From assembly GCA_963728655.1 (NCBI GenBank), contig CAVSLD010000002.1:558001-622000 (forward strand): a stretch of DNA of 64,000 bases, read 5' to 3'. Origin of the DNA: Iamia sp963728655. GTDB lineage: Bacteria; Actinomycetota; Acidimicrobiia; Acidimicrobiales; Iamiaceae. The notes beneath the pieces were generated by a model. That model saw only the letters and a program-made list of their open reading frames with translations, was not told the origin of the DNA and ran no database searches. The translations under genes were made by a program, and so were the position numbers. Positions 45,730-54,772 of the stretch are shown one piece after another. Each line of letters begins with the position of its first letter. Position 1 is the first letter of the stretch.

Positions 45730-46695
45730 ATGCCTGCTGCTCCCGTCCGCCGCGCCCGGCACCTCCGCCTGCTCACCGTGGTCGCCGCCCTGGCGCTGGT
45801 CGTGGCGGCCTGCTCGGGGGGCGACGACGAGGGCGAGGGCGTCGAGGGGGCCGATGCCGCCCTGACCGAGCGCACCCCCGTCACCGCCGCCGACCTGGGC
45901 CCCTTCGCCCTCAGCACCGAGGGCATGGCCGGCCCGGGCACCCCGCTGGGTGCCGGGCTCGAGGTCCCCGAGGGCGCCGTCCTGCTGGGCGTCCCCTTCC
46001 CCGACCTGGTCGGCGAGGGCTACCGGGCCCTCCTGCTGGTGCCGGGCGACCCGGTGGCCGTGTTCGCCACGATGAGCGAGCAGGCCGGGGGCCTCGGCAT
46101 GTCGGCCGACGGCGGATGCCTCAACGTGTTCGACCAGCTCGGCTGCGCCGCCACCTTCACCGACGCAGCCGACGGCGAGGCCCTCACCCTCCGGCTGTCG
46201 CGCCGCATCGGCTTCAGCGGCGTGATCTCCGGCCTGGCCCTCCGCTACGAGCCGCCGGGCAGCATCGATCCCGGCGACGCCCCGCCCGACGCGGCGCCGC
46301 CGCCCACCGACCCGGTCACGCCGTTCCCGCTCCCCGAGGGACCCGTGGCGCCCCCCGACCCGGCCGACGTGGTGCTGGCGCTCCGCGACCCGGCCAGCCC
46401 AGCCCGGGCCGTGGAGGCCGGCAGCACGCTCGTCGGCCTGCCCGGCCCGTGCCCCTGCCTCGACGAAGGCTGGTCGTTCGTCGTGCAGGTCGACGGCGTC
46501 GCCCGCGACGTGGTGGCCGCCTACGCCCGCCAGCTCTCCGACCTGGGCGAGGCGCCGGACATCTCCGACCAGCTCCGTGACGACCTCACCCTGCTGGGTG
46601 TGCGCATCGGTGAGGGCGACGTGGCCGAGGTGCGGGCGGTGGTGCCCGACTCCGGGCCGGCCTACGCCATCGTCACCTTCCAGGACCGGGGGTAA
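45730..46695 (+). CDS. Predicted lipoprotein of unknown function
   Basis: 321 residues with a lipobox signal (LVVAAC followed by SGGDDEGEG). The mature protein has two similar halves of about 110 residues separated by a Pro/Asp-rich linker: GAVLLGVPFPDLVGEGYRAL against STLVGLPGPCPCLDEGWSFV, each followed by an alpha/beta-like domain (VFATMSEQAGGLG; VVAAYARQLSDLG). This suggests an internal duplication. I do not recognise a family. It converges on aceE. Confidence 0.75.
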   Translation: MPAAPVRRARHLRLLTVVAALALVVAACSGGDDEGEGVEGADAALTERTPVTAADLGPFALSTEGMAGPGTPLGAGLEVPEGAVLLGVPFPDLVGEGYRALLLVPGDPVAVFATMSEQAGGLGMSADGGCLNVFDQLGCAATFTDAADGEALTLRLSRRIGFSGVISGLALRYEPPGSIDPGDAPPDAAPPPTDPVTPFPLPEGPVAPPDPADVVLALRDPASPARAVEAGSTLVGLPGPCPCLDEGWSFVVQVDGVARDVVAAYARQLSDLGEAPDISDQLRDDLTLLGVRIGEGDVAEVRAVVPDSGPAYAIVTFQDRG

Positions 46696-46733
46696 CCGGA
46701 CCCCAGGACGGGCCGGACGCGCCGGGAGTGGCC

Positions 46734-49442
46734 TCAGCGGGTCCAGGGGGGGGCCACGTCGGGGTCCAGGCCGTGCCGGGCCACCGCCTTGTCGACCTCG
46801 CCGGCGTCGACCACGCCGGCCCGGGCCAGGCCGGACAGCACGGCCACGGTGACGTGGGCCGCGTCGGTCTCGAAGAACCCCCGCAGCGCCTCGCGGGTGT
46901 CCGAGCGCCCGTAGCCGTCGGTGCCGAGCGACGTGTAGGGCCGGGGCACCCAGCGGGCGACCTGGTCGGGCACCGCGGCCATGAAGTCGGTGACGGCCAC
47001 GACGGGGCCCTCGCCGGTGCCGAGCAGCTCGGTGACCCGGGGCGTGCGGGGCTCGTCGTCGGGGTGCAGGCGGTTCCAGCGCTCGGTGGCGAGGGCCTGC
47101 TCGCGCAGCTGCTTGTAGCCGGGGGCGCTCCACAGGTCGACGCCGACGCCGTGGTGCTCGGCCAGCTCCTCCTGGGCGGCGCGGGCCGCGAGGTGGGCGG
47201 TGCCGGAGAAGAGGATCGACGCCCGGGCCTCGGTGCCGTCGAGGGGGCCGGCCCACCGGTAGAGGCCCTCGACGATGCCCTCGGCGGCCCCCTCGGGCAT
47301 CTCGGGCATCGGGTGGTTCTCGTTGTAGAGGGTCAGGTAGTAGAAGACGTCCTCGGGCTCGGGCCCGTACATGTGGTGGATGCCGTGGCGCACCAGGGCC
47401 GCCACCTCGTAGGCGAAGGCGGGGTCGTAGGCCCGGCACGCGGGCACGGTCGACGACAGCACCAGGCTGTGGCCGTCCTGGTGCTGGAGCCCCTCGCCCA
47501 GCAGCGTGGTCCGCCCCGCGGTGGCCCCCATGAGGAAGCCGCGGGCGCGCGCGTCGGAGGCCTGCCAGATGAGGTCGCCCACCCGTTGGAACCCGAACAT
47601 CGAGTAGAAGATGAAGAAGGGCACCATGGGCACGCCGCGGGTGGCGTAGGACGTGGCCGCCGCCGTCCACGAGGCCAGCGAGCCGGCCTCGGTGATGCCC
47701 TCCTCGAGCAGCTGGCCGTCCCTGTTCTCGGTGTAGGAGAGCAGCAGGGAGTGGTCGACGGGCTCGTACTTCTGGCCCTGGGACGCGTAGATCCCGAACT
47801 CCTTGAACAGCGAGTCCATGCCGAAGGTGCGGGCCTCGTCGGGGATGATGGGCACGATCCGGCGGCCGAACCCGTCGGCGCGGGCCAGGGCCCGGAGCAG
47901 CCGGGTGAAGGCGGTGGTGGTGCTGGCCGCGTGCGTCCCGGACCCGGCCAGCAGCTCGGCGAAGGGCTCGTCGGAGGGCAGCTCGAGGGGGCGACGGTCG
48001 GTGACCTGGCGGAGGGGCAGCGGGCCGCCCAGGGCCTGGCGCCGCTGCACCAGGTAGGTGTGGGCCGGGTGGCCCTCGGGGGGCCGGTAGTAGGGCGGCT
48101 CGGCGTCGTCGGCCAGGGCCTCCTCGGGGATCTCCTCCTCGAGGAAGAGGCGCTCGCGCAGGGTGCGGAGCTGGGTCATGGTCATCTTCTTGATCTGGTG
48201 GGTGGCGTTGCGGGCCTCCACCCCCTCGCCGAGGGTCCAGCCCTTCACCGTCTTGGCCAGGATCACGGTGGGCGCCCCCCGCTGCTCCGACGCGGCGCGG
48301 TAGGCGGCGTAGAGCTTGCGGTAGTCGTGGCCGCCGCGGGGGAGGCTCTTCAGCTCGTCGTCGGAGACATCCTCGACCATGGCCCGCAGGCGGGGGTCGG
48401 GGCCGAAGAAGTGGTCGCGGATGTGGGCGCCGTCGGCGGTGGCGTAGCGCTGGAAGTCACCGTCGACGGTGGCGTTCATCTTGTCGAGCAGCACGCCGTC
48501 GACGTCGCGGGCCAGCAGCTCGTCCCACCGTGAGCCCCAGATGACCTTGATGACGTTCCACCCGGCGCCCCGGAACACCGCCTCGAGCTCCTGGATGATC
48601 TTGCCGTTGCCCCGCACCGGGCCGTCGAGGCGCTGGAGGTTGCAGTTGACCACCCAGATCAGGTTGTCGAGGCCCTCCCGGGCGGCGAGGGCGATGGACC
48701 CGAGCGACTCGGGCTCGTCGGTCTCGCCGTCGCCCAGGAAGCACCACACCTTGGTGGCCTCGGTGGCGTCGATCTGGCGGGCGTGGAGGTAGCGGTTGAA
48801 GCGGGCCTGGTAGATCGACGAGATGGGGGCCAGGCCCATGGAGACCGTCGGGTACTCCCAGAAGTCGGGCATGAGCCGTGGGTGGGGGTAGCTCGACAGG
48901 CCCCGGCCGCCGATCTCGCGCCGGAAGCCGTCGAGGTCCTCCTCGTCGAGGCGGCCCTCGAGGAAGGCCCGGGCGTAGATGCCGGGGGCGGCGTGGCCCT
49001 GGATGTGGACGGCGTCACCGGGCTGGCCGGCGCCCTTGCCCCGCCAGAAGTGGTTGAACCCGACCTCGTACAGCGACGCCGAGCTGGCGAAGGTGGCCAG
49101 GTGGCCCCCGATGCCGTCGGCCGCCTTGTTGGCCTTGATCACCATCACCGCCGCGTTCCAGCGGATGTAGGCCCGGATGCGGCGCTCGAGGTGCTCGTCG
49201 CCGGGGAACCAGTACTCCTGCTCCTGGACGCCGGGCGGGATGGTGTTGATGTACGGCGTCCGCACGGGGGCGGGGATGCCGAACTGGAGCTCGTGGCTGC
49301 GCTCCAGCAGCTTCTGCATGAGGAACTCGGCGCGGGTCCGGCCCCGGACGCTGGCCACCGCGTCGAGCGACTCCAGCCACTCGCGGGTCTCCTCCGGGTC
49401 GGTGTCGGGGAGCTGGTCGACGAAGTCGTCGTTGATGCCCAT
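46734..49442 (-). CDS. aceE: Pyruvate dehydrogenase E1 component, homodimeric type
   Basis: 902 residues, the normal length for AceE. The thiamine-diphosphate site is GDGETDEPESLGSIALAARE; other family blocks are HIQGHAAPGIYARAFLEGRL, LPRGGHDYRKLYAAYRAA, FFIFYSMFGFQRVGDLIWQA and LTLYNENHPMPEMPEGAAEG. It decarboxylates pyruvate and passes the acetyl group to the E2 lipoyl domain. No E2 or E3 gene lies nearby, as is common in Actinobacteria. The ATG at 49442 was chosen because the family starts at INDDFVDQLPDTDPEET; an upstream GGGAGG provides a Shine-Dalgarno. Confidence 0.96.
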   Translation of the reverse strand: MGINDDFVDQLPDTDPEETREWLESLDAVASVRGRTRAEFLMQKLLERSHELQFGIPAPVRTPYINTIPPGVQEQEYWFPGDEHLERRIRAYIRWNAAVMVIKANKAADGIGGHLATFASSASLYEVGFNHFWRGKGAGQPGDAVHIQGHAAPGIYARAFLEGRLDEEDLDGFRREIGGRGLSSYPHPRLMPDFWEYPTVSMGLAPISSIYQARFNRYLHARQIDATEATKVWCFLGDGETDEPESLGSIALAAREGLDNLIWVVNCNLQRLDGPVRGNGKIIQELEAVFRGAGWNVIKVIWGSRWDELLARDVDGVLLDKMNATVDGDFQRYATADGAHIRDHFFGPDPRLRAMVEDVSDDELKSLPRGGHDYRKLYAAYRAASEQRGAPTVILAKTVKGWTLGEGVEARNATHQIKKMTMTQLRTLRERLFLEEEIPEEALADDAEPPYYRPPEGHPAHTYLVQRRQALGGPLPLRQVTDRRPLELPSDEPFAELLAGSGTHAASTTTAFTRLLRALARADGFGRRIVPIIPDEARTFGMDSLFKEFGIYASQGQKYEPVDHSLLLSYTENRDGQLLEEGITEAGSLASWTAAATSYATRGVPMVPFFIFYSMFGFQRVGDLIWQASDARARGFLMGATAGRTTLLGEGLQHQDGHSLVLSSTVPACRAYDPAFAYEVAALVRHGIHHMYGPEPEDVFYYLTLYNENHPMPEMPEGAAEGIVEGLYRWAGPLDGTEARASILFSGTAHLAARAAQEELAEHHGVGVDLWSAPGYKQLREQALATERWNRLHPDDEPRTPRVTELLGTGEGPVVAVTDFMAAVPDQVARWVPRPYTSLGTDGYGRSDTREALRGFFETDAAHVTVAVLSGLARAGVVDAGEVDKAVARHGLDPDVAPPWTR

Positions 49443-49567
49443 CGCGCGGAGGCCTCCCGGGGGGTCGGGGTCGCCCCCACTCTCGCAGCGCCGATCGCCG
49501 CCCGCACCCGCCCCGTGTGAACGGCCGCGTGGCATCGGCCCGGGGGCCCGTCTGCGATGCTCGCCCC

Positions 49568-49657
49568 GTGACCAGCGTCCGCCCCACCACCGTGTGCACA
49601 CGTCCGCCGGGCCCGCCCCTCGACCCGGCTGCGGTCGGCGGGGATGGCGGGGGCTGA
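49568..49657 (+). CDS. Possible 29-codon leader ORF overlapping the RNase HI start
   Basis: GTG at 49568 follows GATGCT by 6 nt (weak -10) and its frame ends at TGA 49655-49657, overlapping the ATG of the RNase HI gene (TGATG). The layout matches the leader at 4092-4139. The 12-bp palindrome CGTGTGCACACG lies inside it at 49591-49602. Evidence is positional only. Confidence 0.25.
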   Translation: MTSVRPTTVCTRPPGPPLDPAAVGGDGGG

Positions 49658-50727
49658 TGGCCCCGCCGACCACCGTCTACACGGATGGGGCCTGCTCGGG
49701 GAACCCGGGGCCGGGCGGGTGGGCCTGGGCCGTGCCCGGCGGGGCCTGGGCGCGCGGCCACGACCCCGACACCACCAACCAGCGCATGGAGCTGCGGGCG
49801 GTGCTGGAGGCCACCCGCAGCCTCGAGGGCGAGCTCGACGTGGTCACCGACTCGACCTACGTGGCCAACTGCTTCCGCGACGGCTGGTGGAAGGGCTGGG
49901 AGAAGCGGGGCTGGCGGAACTCCCAGAAGCAGCCCGTGGCCAACCAGGACCTGTGGAAGCCCTTGATCGAGGCCCACAAGCAAGGCCGCTTCGGCGTGCC
50001 GCGCTGGGTGAAGGGCCACTCCGGCGACGAGATGAACGACGTGGTCGACCGCTTGGCGGTGGCCTCCAGCCTGCAGGGCGACGACGCCGCCGGCTCCTCT
50101 CCGCCCGAGGCCCACGAGCTGGGCCCGGCCGACGCCCCGGGCGGCGCGGCGGGCCGGTCCGGGACCTCGGCCGCAGCGGCCCGGCTGGCCGAGATGGAGC
50201 CCGCCGAGCGCCGGGCCGAGCGGCGCCGGCGCGACGGGCGGATCCCCCCGGGCACGCTGCTCGTCACCGGAGGGCAGCGGTCCGTGCCCGACGACCCCGC
50301 CGCGGCCCGCGACCTGCGGCGCCGGCTGGCCGAGGTGCTGGCCGCCTTCGCGGAGCTGCACGACGACCTGGTGGTGCTCACCGGGCTGCGCCCCGGGGCC
50401 GAGGTCCTCTCCGGTCGGGCCGCGGTCGACGCCGGGGTCGACTGGGTGGCGGTGCTGCCCTGGCCGGACCCCCAGGAGCACATGCGGGTCGCCGACCGCG
50501 ACGACTTCCTCGCCCTCCGGGCCCAGGCCCCGGCCGAGCTGGTGCTGGAGCGCAAGGTCCCGGCGACCCGGGCCGACCGGGCCAAGGCACTGGCCCGCCG
50601 GGACGCCTGGCTGGCCGCCGTGGCCGACCTCGCCCTGGTCGCCTGGGACGGCGACGACGCCGACGGCGGTGCGTTCGCCCGGCGCCTCGAGAAGGCGGTC
50701 GGCGACGAGCTCGTCGTCCTCTGGTAG
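49657..50727 (+). CDS. Ribonuclease HI fused to a SLOG-like domain
   Basis: 356 residues. The N-terminal RNase H fold has all catalytic positions: Asp10 (VYTDGACSGNPGPGGWA), Glu45 (QRMELRAVLEA), Asp65 (VVTDSTYVAN), His121 and Asp131 (VKGHSGDEMNDVVDRLA). After a charged linker, residues about 195-356 look like a SLOG/Rossmann-type domain: GTLLVTGGQRSVP, LVVLTGLRPGAEVLSGRAAV, DAGVDWVAVLPW and a C-terminal VADLALVAWDGDDADGG. RNase HI removes RNA from RNA-DNA hybrids; SLOG domains bind nucleotides or nucleotide-like ligands (as in DprA or LOG). The combination is unusual. The ATG at 49657 overlaps a possible leader ORF. Confidence 0.85.
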   Translation: MAPPTTVYTDGACSGNPGPGGWAWAVPGGAWARGHDPDTTNQRMELRAVLEATRSLEGELDVVTDSTYVANCFRDGWWKGWEKRGWRNSQKQPVANQDLWKPLIEAHKQGRFGVPRWVKGHSGDEMNDVVDRLAVASSLQGDDAAGSSPPEAHELGPADAPGGAAGRSGTSAAAARLAEMEPAERRAERRRRDGRIPPGTLLVTGGQRSVPDDPAAARDLRRRLAEVLAAFAELHDDLVVLTGLRPGAEVLSGRAAVDAGVDWVAVLPWPDPQEHMRVADRDDFLALRAQAPAELVLERKVPATRADRAKALARRDAWLAAVADLALVAWDGDDADGGAFARRLEKAVGDELVVLW

Positions 50728-50742
50728 CCCCGCCCGGTCACG

Positions 50743-50911
50743 ACGCCACGAGGTGCCTGGAGAGCGAGCGGATTGCTCCAGGGACTGGGTGGCCGCCATC
50801 GCCATGGAGCGAGCCCGACCAAGCGGGCACGGCATGGCTGTCCGAGCGGAGCGAGGACGACTCGCAGCGACGACAGCCCCATCTGCTGACGCTCCTGGCA
50901 CCACGTGACGT
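50743..50911. repeat. Inverted-repeat element copy B (MITE/REP-like, 169 bp)
   Basis: The ends (50743-50762 and 50892-50911) are inverted repeats matching at 17 of 20 positions, with the same terminal sequence as copy A. The core 50807-50868 matches copy A 12496-12557 in reverse orientation, apart from about four bases. It lies between convergent genes, just after the RNase HI stop. There is no transposase in or near it. Confidence 0.8.
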
Positions 50912-50941
50912 TCGGGCGGGCGGGGCCGTTGCTCAGGGGCG

Positions 50942-51157
50942 TCAGGGGGACCGCTGGCCCCGTCGTTCGGGGTCGTCGCTGCGGGAGCGCACGACCTGCA
51001 CGGGGTTGCTGGTGAGCACGATGAGGGCGGCGACGCAGACCATGGTGATGACCACGGCGGCGGTCACGAGGGTCGAGAGGGGCGACACCGCCAGCACGGC
51101 CCCCAGCCCCACGAAGGCGACCACGGCGTTGGTGCGTTCGTGGCTGCGGGGGGACAT
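50942..51157 (-). CDS. Small membrane protein of unknown function
   Basis: 71 residues: a short basic start, two adjoining hydrophobic segments (VVAFVGLGAVLAV and TAAVVITMVCVAALIVL) and a charged C-tail with RSRSDDPERRGQR. AGAGAGG lies upstream of the ATG at 51157. No family recognised. It lies beside the inverted-repeat element and the hydantoinase genes. Confidence 0.65.
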   Translation of the reverse strand: MSPRSHERTNAVVAFVGLGAVLAVSPLSTLVTAAVVITMVCVAALIVLTSNPVQVVRSRSDDPERRGQRSP

Positions 51158-51337
51158 GGTGGGGCCTCTCTGCGGGGTGCGGAGCCCATCATCCGGCCCC
51201 GACGGCCGGCCGTCACGGGGGAAGCCCCCCCGAGTCGCTGTGGGGTGGACCCTCCCCCCACCGATGATCGGTCGTCCCGCTCGGGATGTGAGGACCGCCC
51301 ACGACACCTGTGACCAGGGGCGTGGCATGCTCGGCCG

Positions 51338-53157
51338 GTGCCCGCGCCCGCCGCCCGCCGTCGCGTCGGGGTCGACACCGGCGGCACCTTCACCGACGTG
51401 GTGGGCGCCGACGGCACCGTCGTGAAGGTGCCCTCCACCCCCGACGACCCCGGTCGGGCCGTCCGCGCCGGGATCGACGCCCTCGCGGGGGAGGGGCCGC
51501 CCGGCACCCTGGCCCACGGCACCACCGTGGCCACCAACGCCCTGCTGGAGCGGCGCGGCGCCCGCGTGGCCCTCGTGACCACCGAGGGCTTCGCCGACGT
51601 GGTCGAGATCGGCCGTCAGGACCGGCCCTCGCTCTACGACCCCTTCGCCGACCGCCCCGCCCCACTGGTCGCCCGGTCGGATCGCCACGAGGTGGCCGGC
51701 CGCCTCGACGCGACCGGTGCCGAGCTGCGACCCGTCGATGCCGACCAGGTCGCGGCCCTCGACCTGGCCGGGGCCGAGGCCGTGGCCGTGGCCCTGCTCC
51801 ACTCCGACCTCGACGCGGCCCACGAGCGCCAGGTCGTCGAGGTCCTGGAGGAGCGGGGCGTCGACGTCACCGCGTCCCACCAGGTGTCGCCCGAGATGCG
51901 TGAGTACGAGCGCACCGCCACCACGGTGGTGAACGCCTACCTGCGCCCGCCGTGTCGCACCTACCTGCGGGGCGCTGGCCGACGCGGCCGACGAGGTGCT
52001 GGTGATGGGCTCGGCCGGCGGCCTGGTCCCCCTCGCCCAGGCCGCGGAGCTGCCCGCCACGCTGCTGCTGTCGGGCCCGGCCGGAGGTGTGGCCGCCGCG
52101 GCGCGGGTGGCCGCCGCCTGTGGGTTCGCCGACGCCGTCACCTTCGACATGGGCGGCACCAGCACCGACGTGTGCCTGGTGCGCGACGGCGCCCCCGAGC
52201 CGGCCGCCGAGCGCACCGTCGCCGGCCTGCCCGTGCGGCTCCCGTCGCTCGACGTCCACACCATCGGCGCCGGCGGCGGGTCGATCGCGGCGGTCGACCC
52301 GGGCGGGGCCCTCGTCGTCGGCCCCCGAAGCGCCGGAGCCGTGCCCGGACCGGCCTGCTACGGGCTGGGGGGCACCGAGCCCACCGTCACCGACGCCGAC
52401 CTGGTGGCCGGGCGCCTCGCGGCCGACACGGTGCTGCCCGGCCTCGGCCCCGTCGACGTGGGCGCGGCCCGCACCGCCCTCGACCGGGCCGGGGTCACCG
52501 CCGAAGGCGTGATCGAGGTGGTGGAGGCAGCCATGGAGCAGGCCGTCCGGGCCGTGACGGTGGCCCGGGGCATCGACCCCCGGCCAGCTGGCCCTGGTCG
52601 CGTTCGGCGGCGCCGGGCCGCTCCACGCCTGCGGTCTGGCCGACGCCCTCGGCATGTCCACGGTGCTGGTGCCGCCCCGCGCCGGCGTCCTGTCCGCGGT
52701 GGGGATCCTGGGCGCCGCCCGCCAGCACGACCTGGTGCGCACCTGGCCCGGCCGCACCGACCGCGACGGGCTCGAGGAGGCCCTCACCGCAATGGCCGCG
52801 GAGGCGGCCGCGGCCCTGGGTGGAGGAGGCGACGTCGAGGTCACGTCAGAGCTCGACTGCCGGTACCAGGGCCAGTCCCACGAGCTGCGGGTGCCGACCG
52901 TCGCCGCCTTCGCGGCCGAGCACGAGCGCCGCAACGGCTACGCCCGTCCCGACACCCCGGTCGAGGTGGTGGCCCTGCGGGCCTCGGCCCGCCGCCCCGT
53001 GCCCCTCGCCCTGGAGGACCTCCCCGTCCCGGCGCGGGCCGCCGCCGTGGGGCCCTCGGTGGTGGCCGAGGACGACTGCACCGTGTTCGTGGCGCCCGGC
53101 TGGCGGGCCGACCCGGGCCCGCTGGGCACCCTCGTGCTCACCCGGGAGGCGTCGTGA
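51338..53157 (+). pseudogene. hyuA: Hydantoinase/oxoprolinase subunit A (two frameshifts)
   Basis: About 606 residues after repair. The N-terminus has VGVDTGGTFTDVVGADG, the phosphate-binding loop of the HyuA/OPLAH ATPase fold, with AHGTTVATNALLERRGARVA next. The middle has DMGGTSTDVCLV and GPRSAGAVPGPACYGLGG. Two single-base insertions split it: one in the GGGG run at 51969-51972, one at 52581-52583 (CGG for CG). Everything on both sides is intact. HyuA acts with HyuB in ATP-dependent ring opening of hydantoin or 5-oxoproline. The start is the GTG at 51338, with CATGCT 6 nt before it. Confidence 0.82.
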
Positions 53158-54705
53158 GCACGGAGCCGTCGCTCGACCCTGCGGCCCTCGCCGTGCTCAT
53201 CGCCCGGCTGACGGGCGTGGCCGAGGAGATGGGGGCGGTGCTGCGGCGGGGTGCCTTCAGCCCCAACATCAAGGAGCGGGCCGACTGCTCGGCCGCCCTG
53301 TTCACCGCCGACGGGACGCTGCTGGTCCAGGCCGAGCACATCCCGGTGCACCTCGGGTCCATGCCCGCATCGGTCCGGGCTGCCATCGACGCCCTCGGGC
53401 CCGACCCCGAGCCCGGCGTCCAGGTGATCGTCAACGACCCCTTCGCGGGGGGCACCCACCTCAACGACGTCACCCTCGTCGCTCCCTGCCACGCCGGGGG
53501 TCGCCTGGTGGGCTGGGCCGCCAACCGGGCCCACCACGCCGACCTGGGCGGGGCGGCCCCGGGCTCCCTGCCCGCCGACGCGGTGGAGGTCCAGCAGGAG
53601 GGGCTGCGCATCCCGCCGGTGCGCTTCACCCCCGAGGTGCGCGAGATCCTCGTCACCTCCTCGCGGACGCCCGAGGAGCGCCGGGGCGACATCGACGCCC
53701 AGGTCGGGCGCCAACGTGGTGGGCGTGGCTCGGCTGGCCGAGCTGGCCGAGGAGCCCCTCGACGCGGTGGTGGCCTACGGCGAGCGTCGGATGCGGGCCG
53801 CCCTCGCCGCGCTCCCCGACGGCGAGTGGGAGGCCTCCGACGTCCTCGACTCCTTCGGCTCCGCTCCCGAGCAGCAGCGCCCCACCACCATCCGGGTCCG
53901 GGTCCGCATCGACGGCGACCACGTCACCTTCGACCTCACCGGCTCGGACCCGCAGCGGCGCGGCAACGTCAACGCGGTGGAGGCGGTGACCGTCAGCGCC
54001 GCGGTGTTCGCCCTGCGCTGCGCCCTCGACCCGACCGTGCCGGCCAACGGCGGGGGCCTGCGCGCCGTCGAGGTCGTCGCCCCGCCCGGATCGGTGGTCG
54101 CCGCCCTGCCCCCGGCGGCCGTCGGGGCGGGGAACGTGGAGGTGAGCCAGCGGGTGGCCGACGTGTGCCTGGCCGCCCTGGCCGGCGCCGTGCCCGACCG
54201 CCTCGGCGCCGCCTCCCAGGGGACCATGAACAACCTGCTGCTCGGTGGTGAGGGCTGGGTGTACTACGAGACGATCGGCGGAGGCCAGGGCGGCCGCCCC
54301 GGCCCGGGGGGAGGGGTGCCGGGCCAGTCCGGCATCCACACGGCCATGACCAACACGCGCACCACCCCGGTCGAGGCGCTGGAGCGAGCCTTCCCGCTGA
54401 GGGTCCTCCGCTCCCGCCTGCGTCGGGGCAGTGGGGGCGAGGGCTCGGCGCCCGGCGGCGAGGGCATCGCCCGCGACGTCGAGGTGCTGGCCGACGCCAC
54501 CCTGTCGCTCATCACCGAGCGCCGCACCACGCCGCCCTGGGGCCTGTCCGGTGGCGGGCCCGGTGCGGTGGGGGAGGGCTGGCTGCTGCCCGGCGGCGAC
54601 GAGGACAGGGCCGAGCGCCTCCCCGACAAGTGCACGCGCCAGCTCCGCCCTGGCGACGTGGTGAGGGTGCTCACCCCCGGCGGCGGCGGCTGGGGCGCGC
54701 CGTGA
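53154..54705 (+). pseudogene. hyuB: Hydantoinase/oxoprolinase subunit B (one frameshift)
   Basis: About 516 residues after repair. HyuB blocks are present: MGAVLRRGAFSPNIKERADC, QVIVNDPFAGGTHLNDVTL, VDVTGSDP-like FDLTGSDPQRRGNVNAVEAV, ASQGTMNNLLLGG, YYETIGGGQGGRPG and SGGGPGAVGEGWLLP. One extra G at 53706-53708 (GGG for GG before CGCC) splits the frame. The GTG at 53154 overlaps the upstream stop (GTGA), so the two subunits are coupled. Confidence 0.82.
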
Positions 54706-54772
54706 CCGCCGACGGCGGGGTGTGATCTGTGCCACCCTGGCGGGCACCGGGGGGCCTGGACGGAGGATGGAC

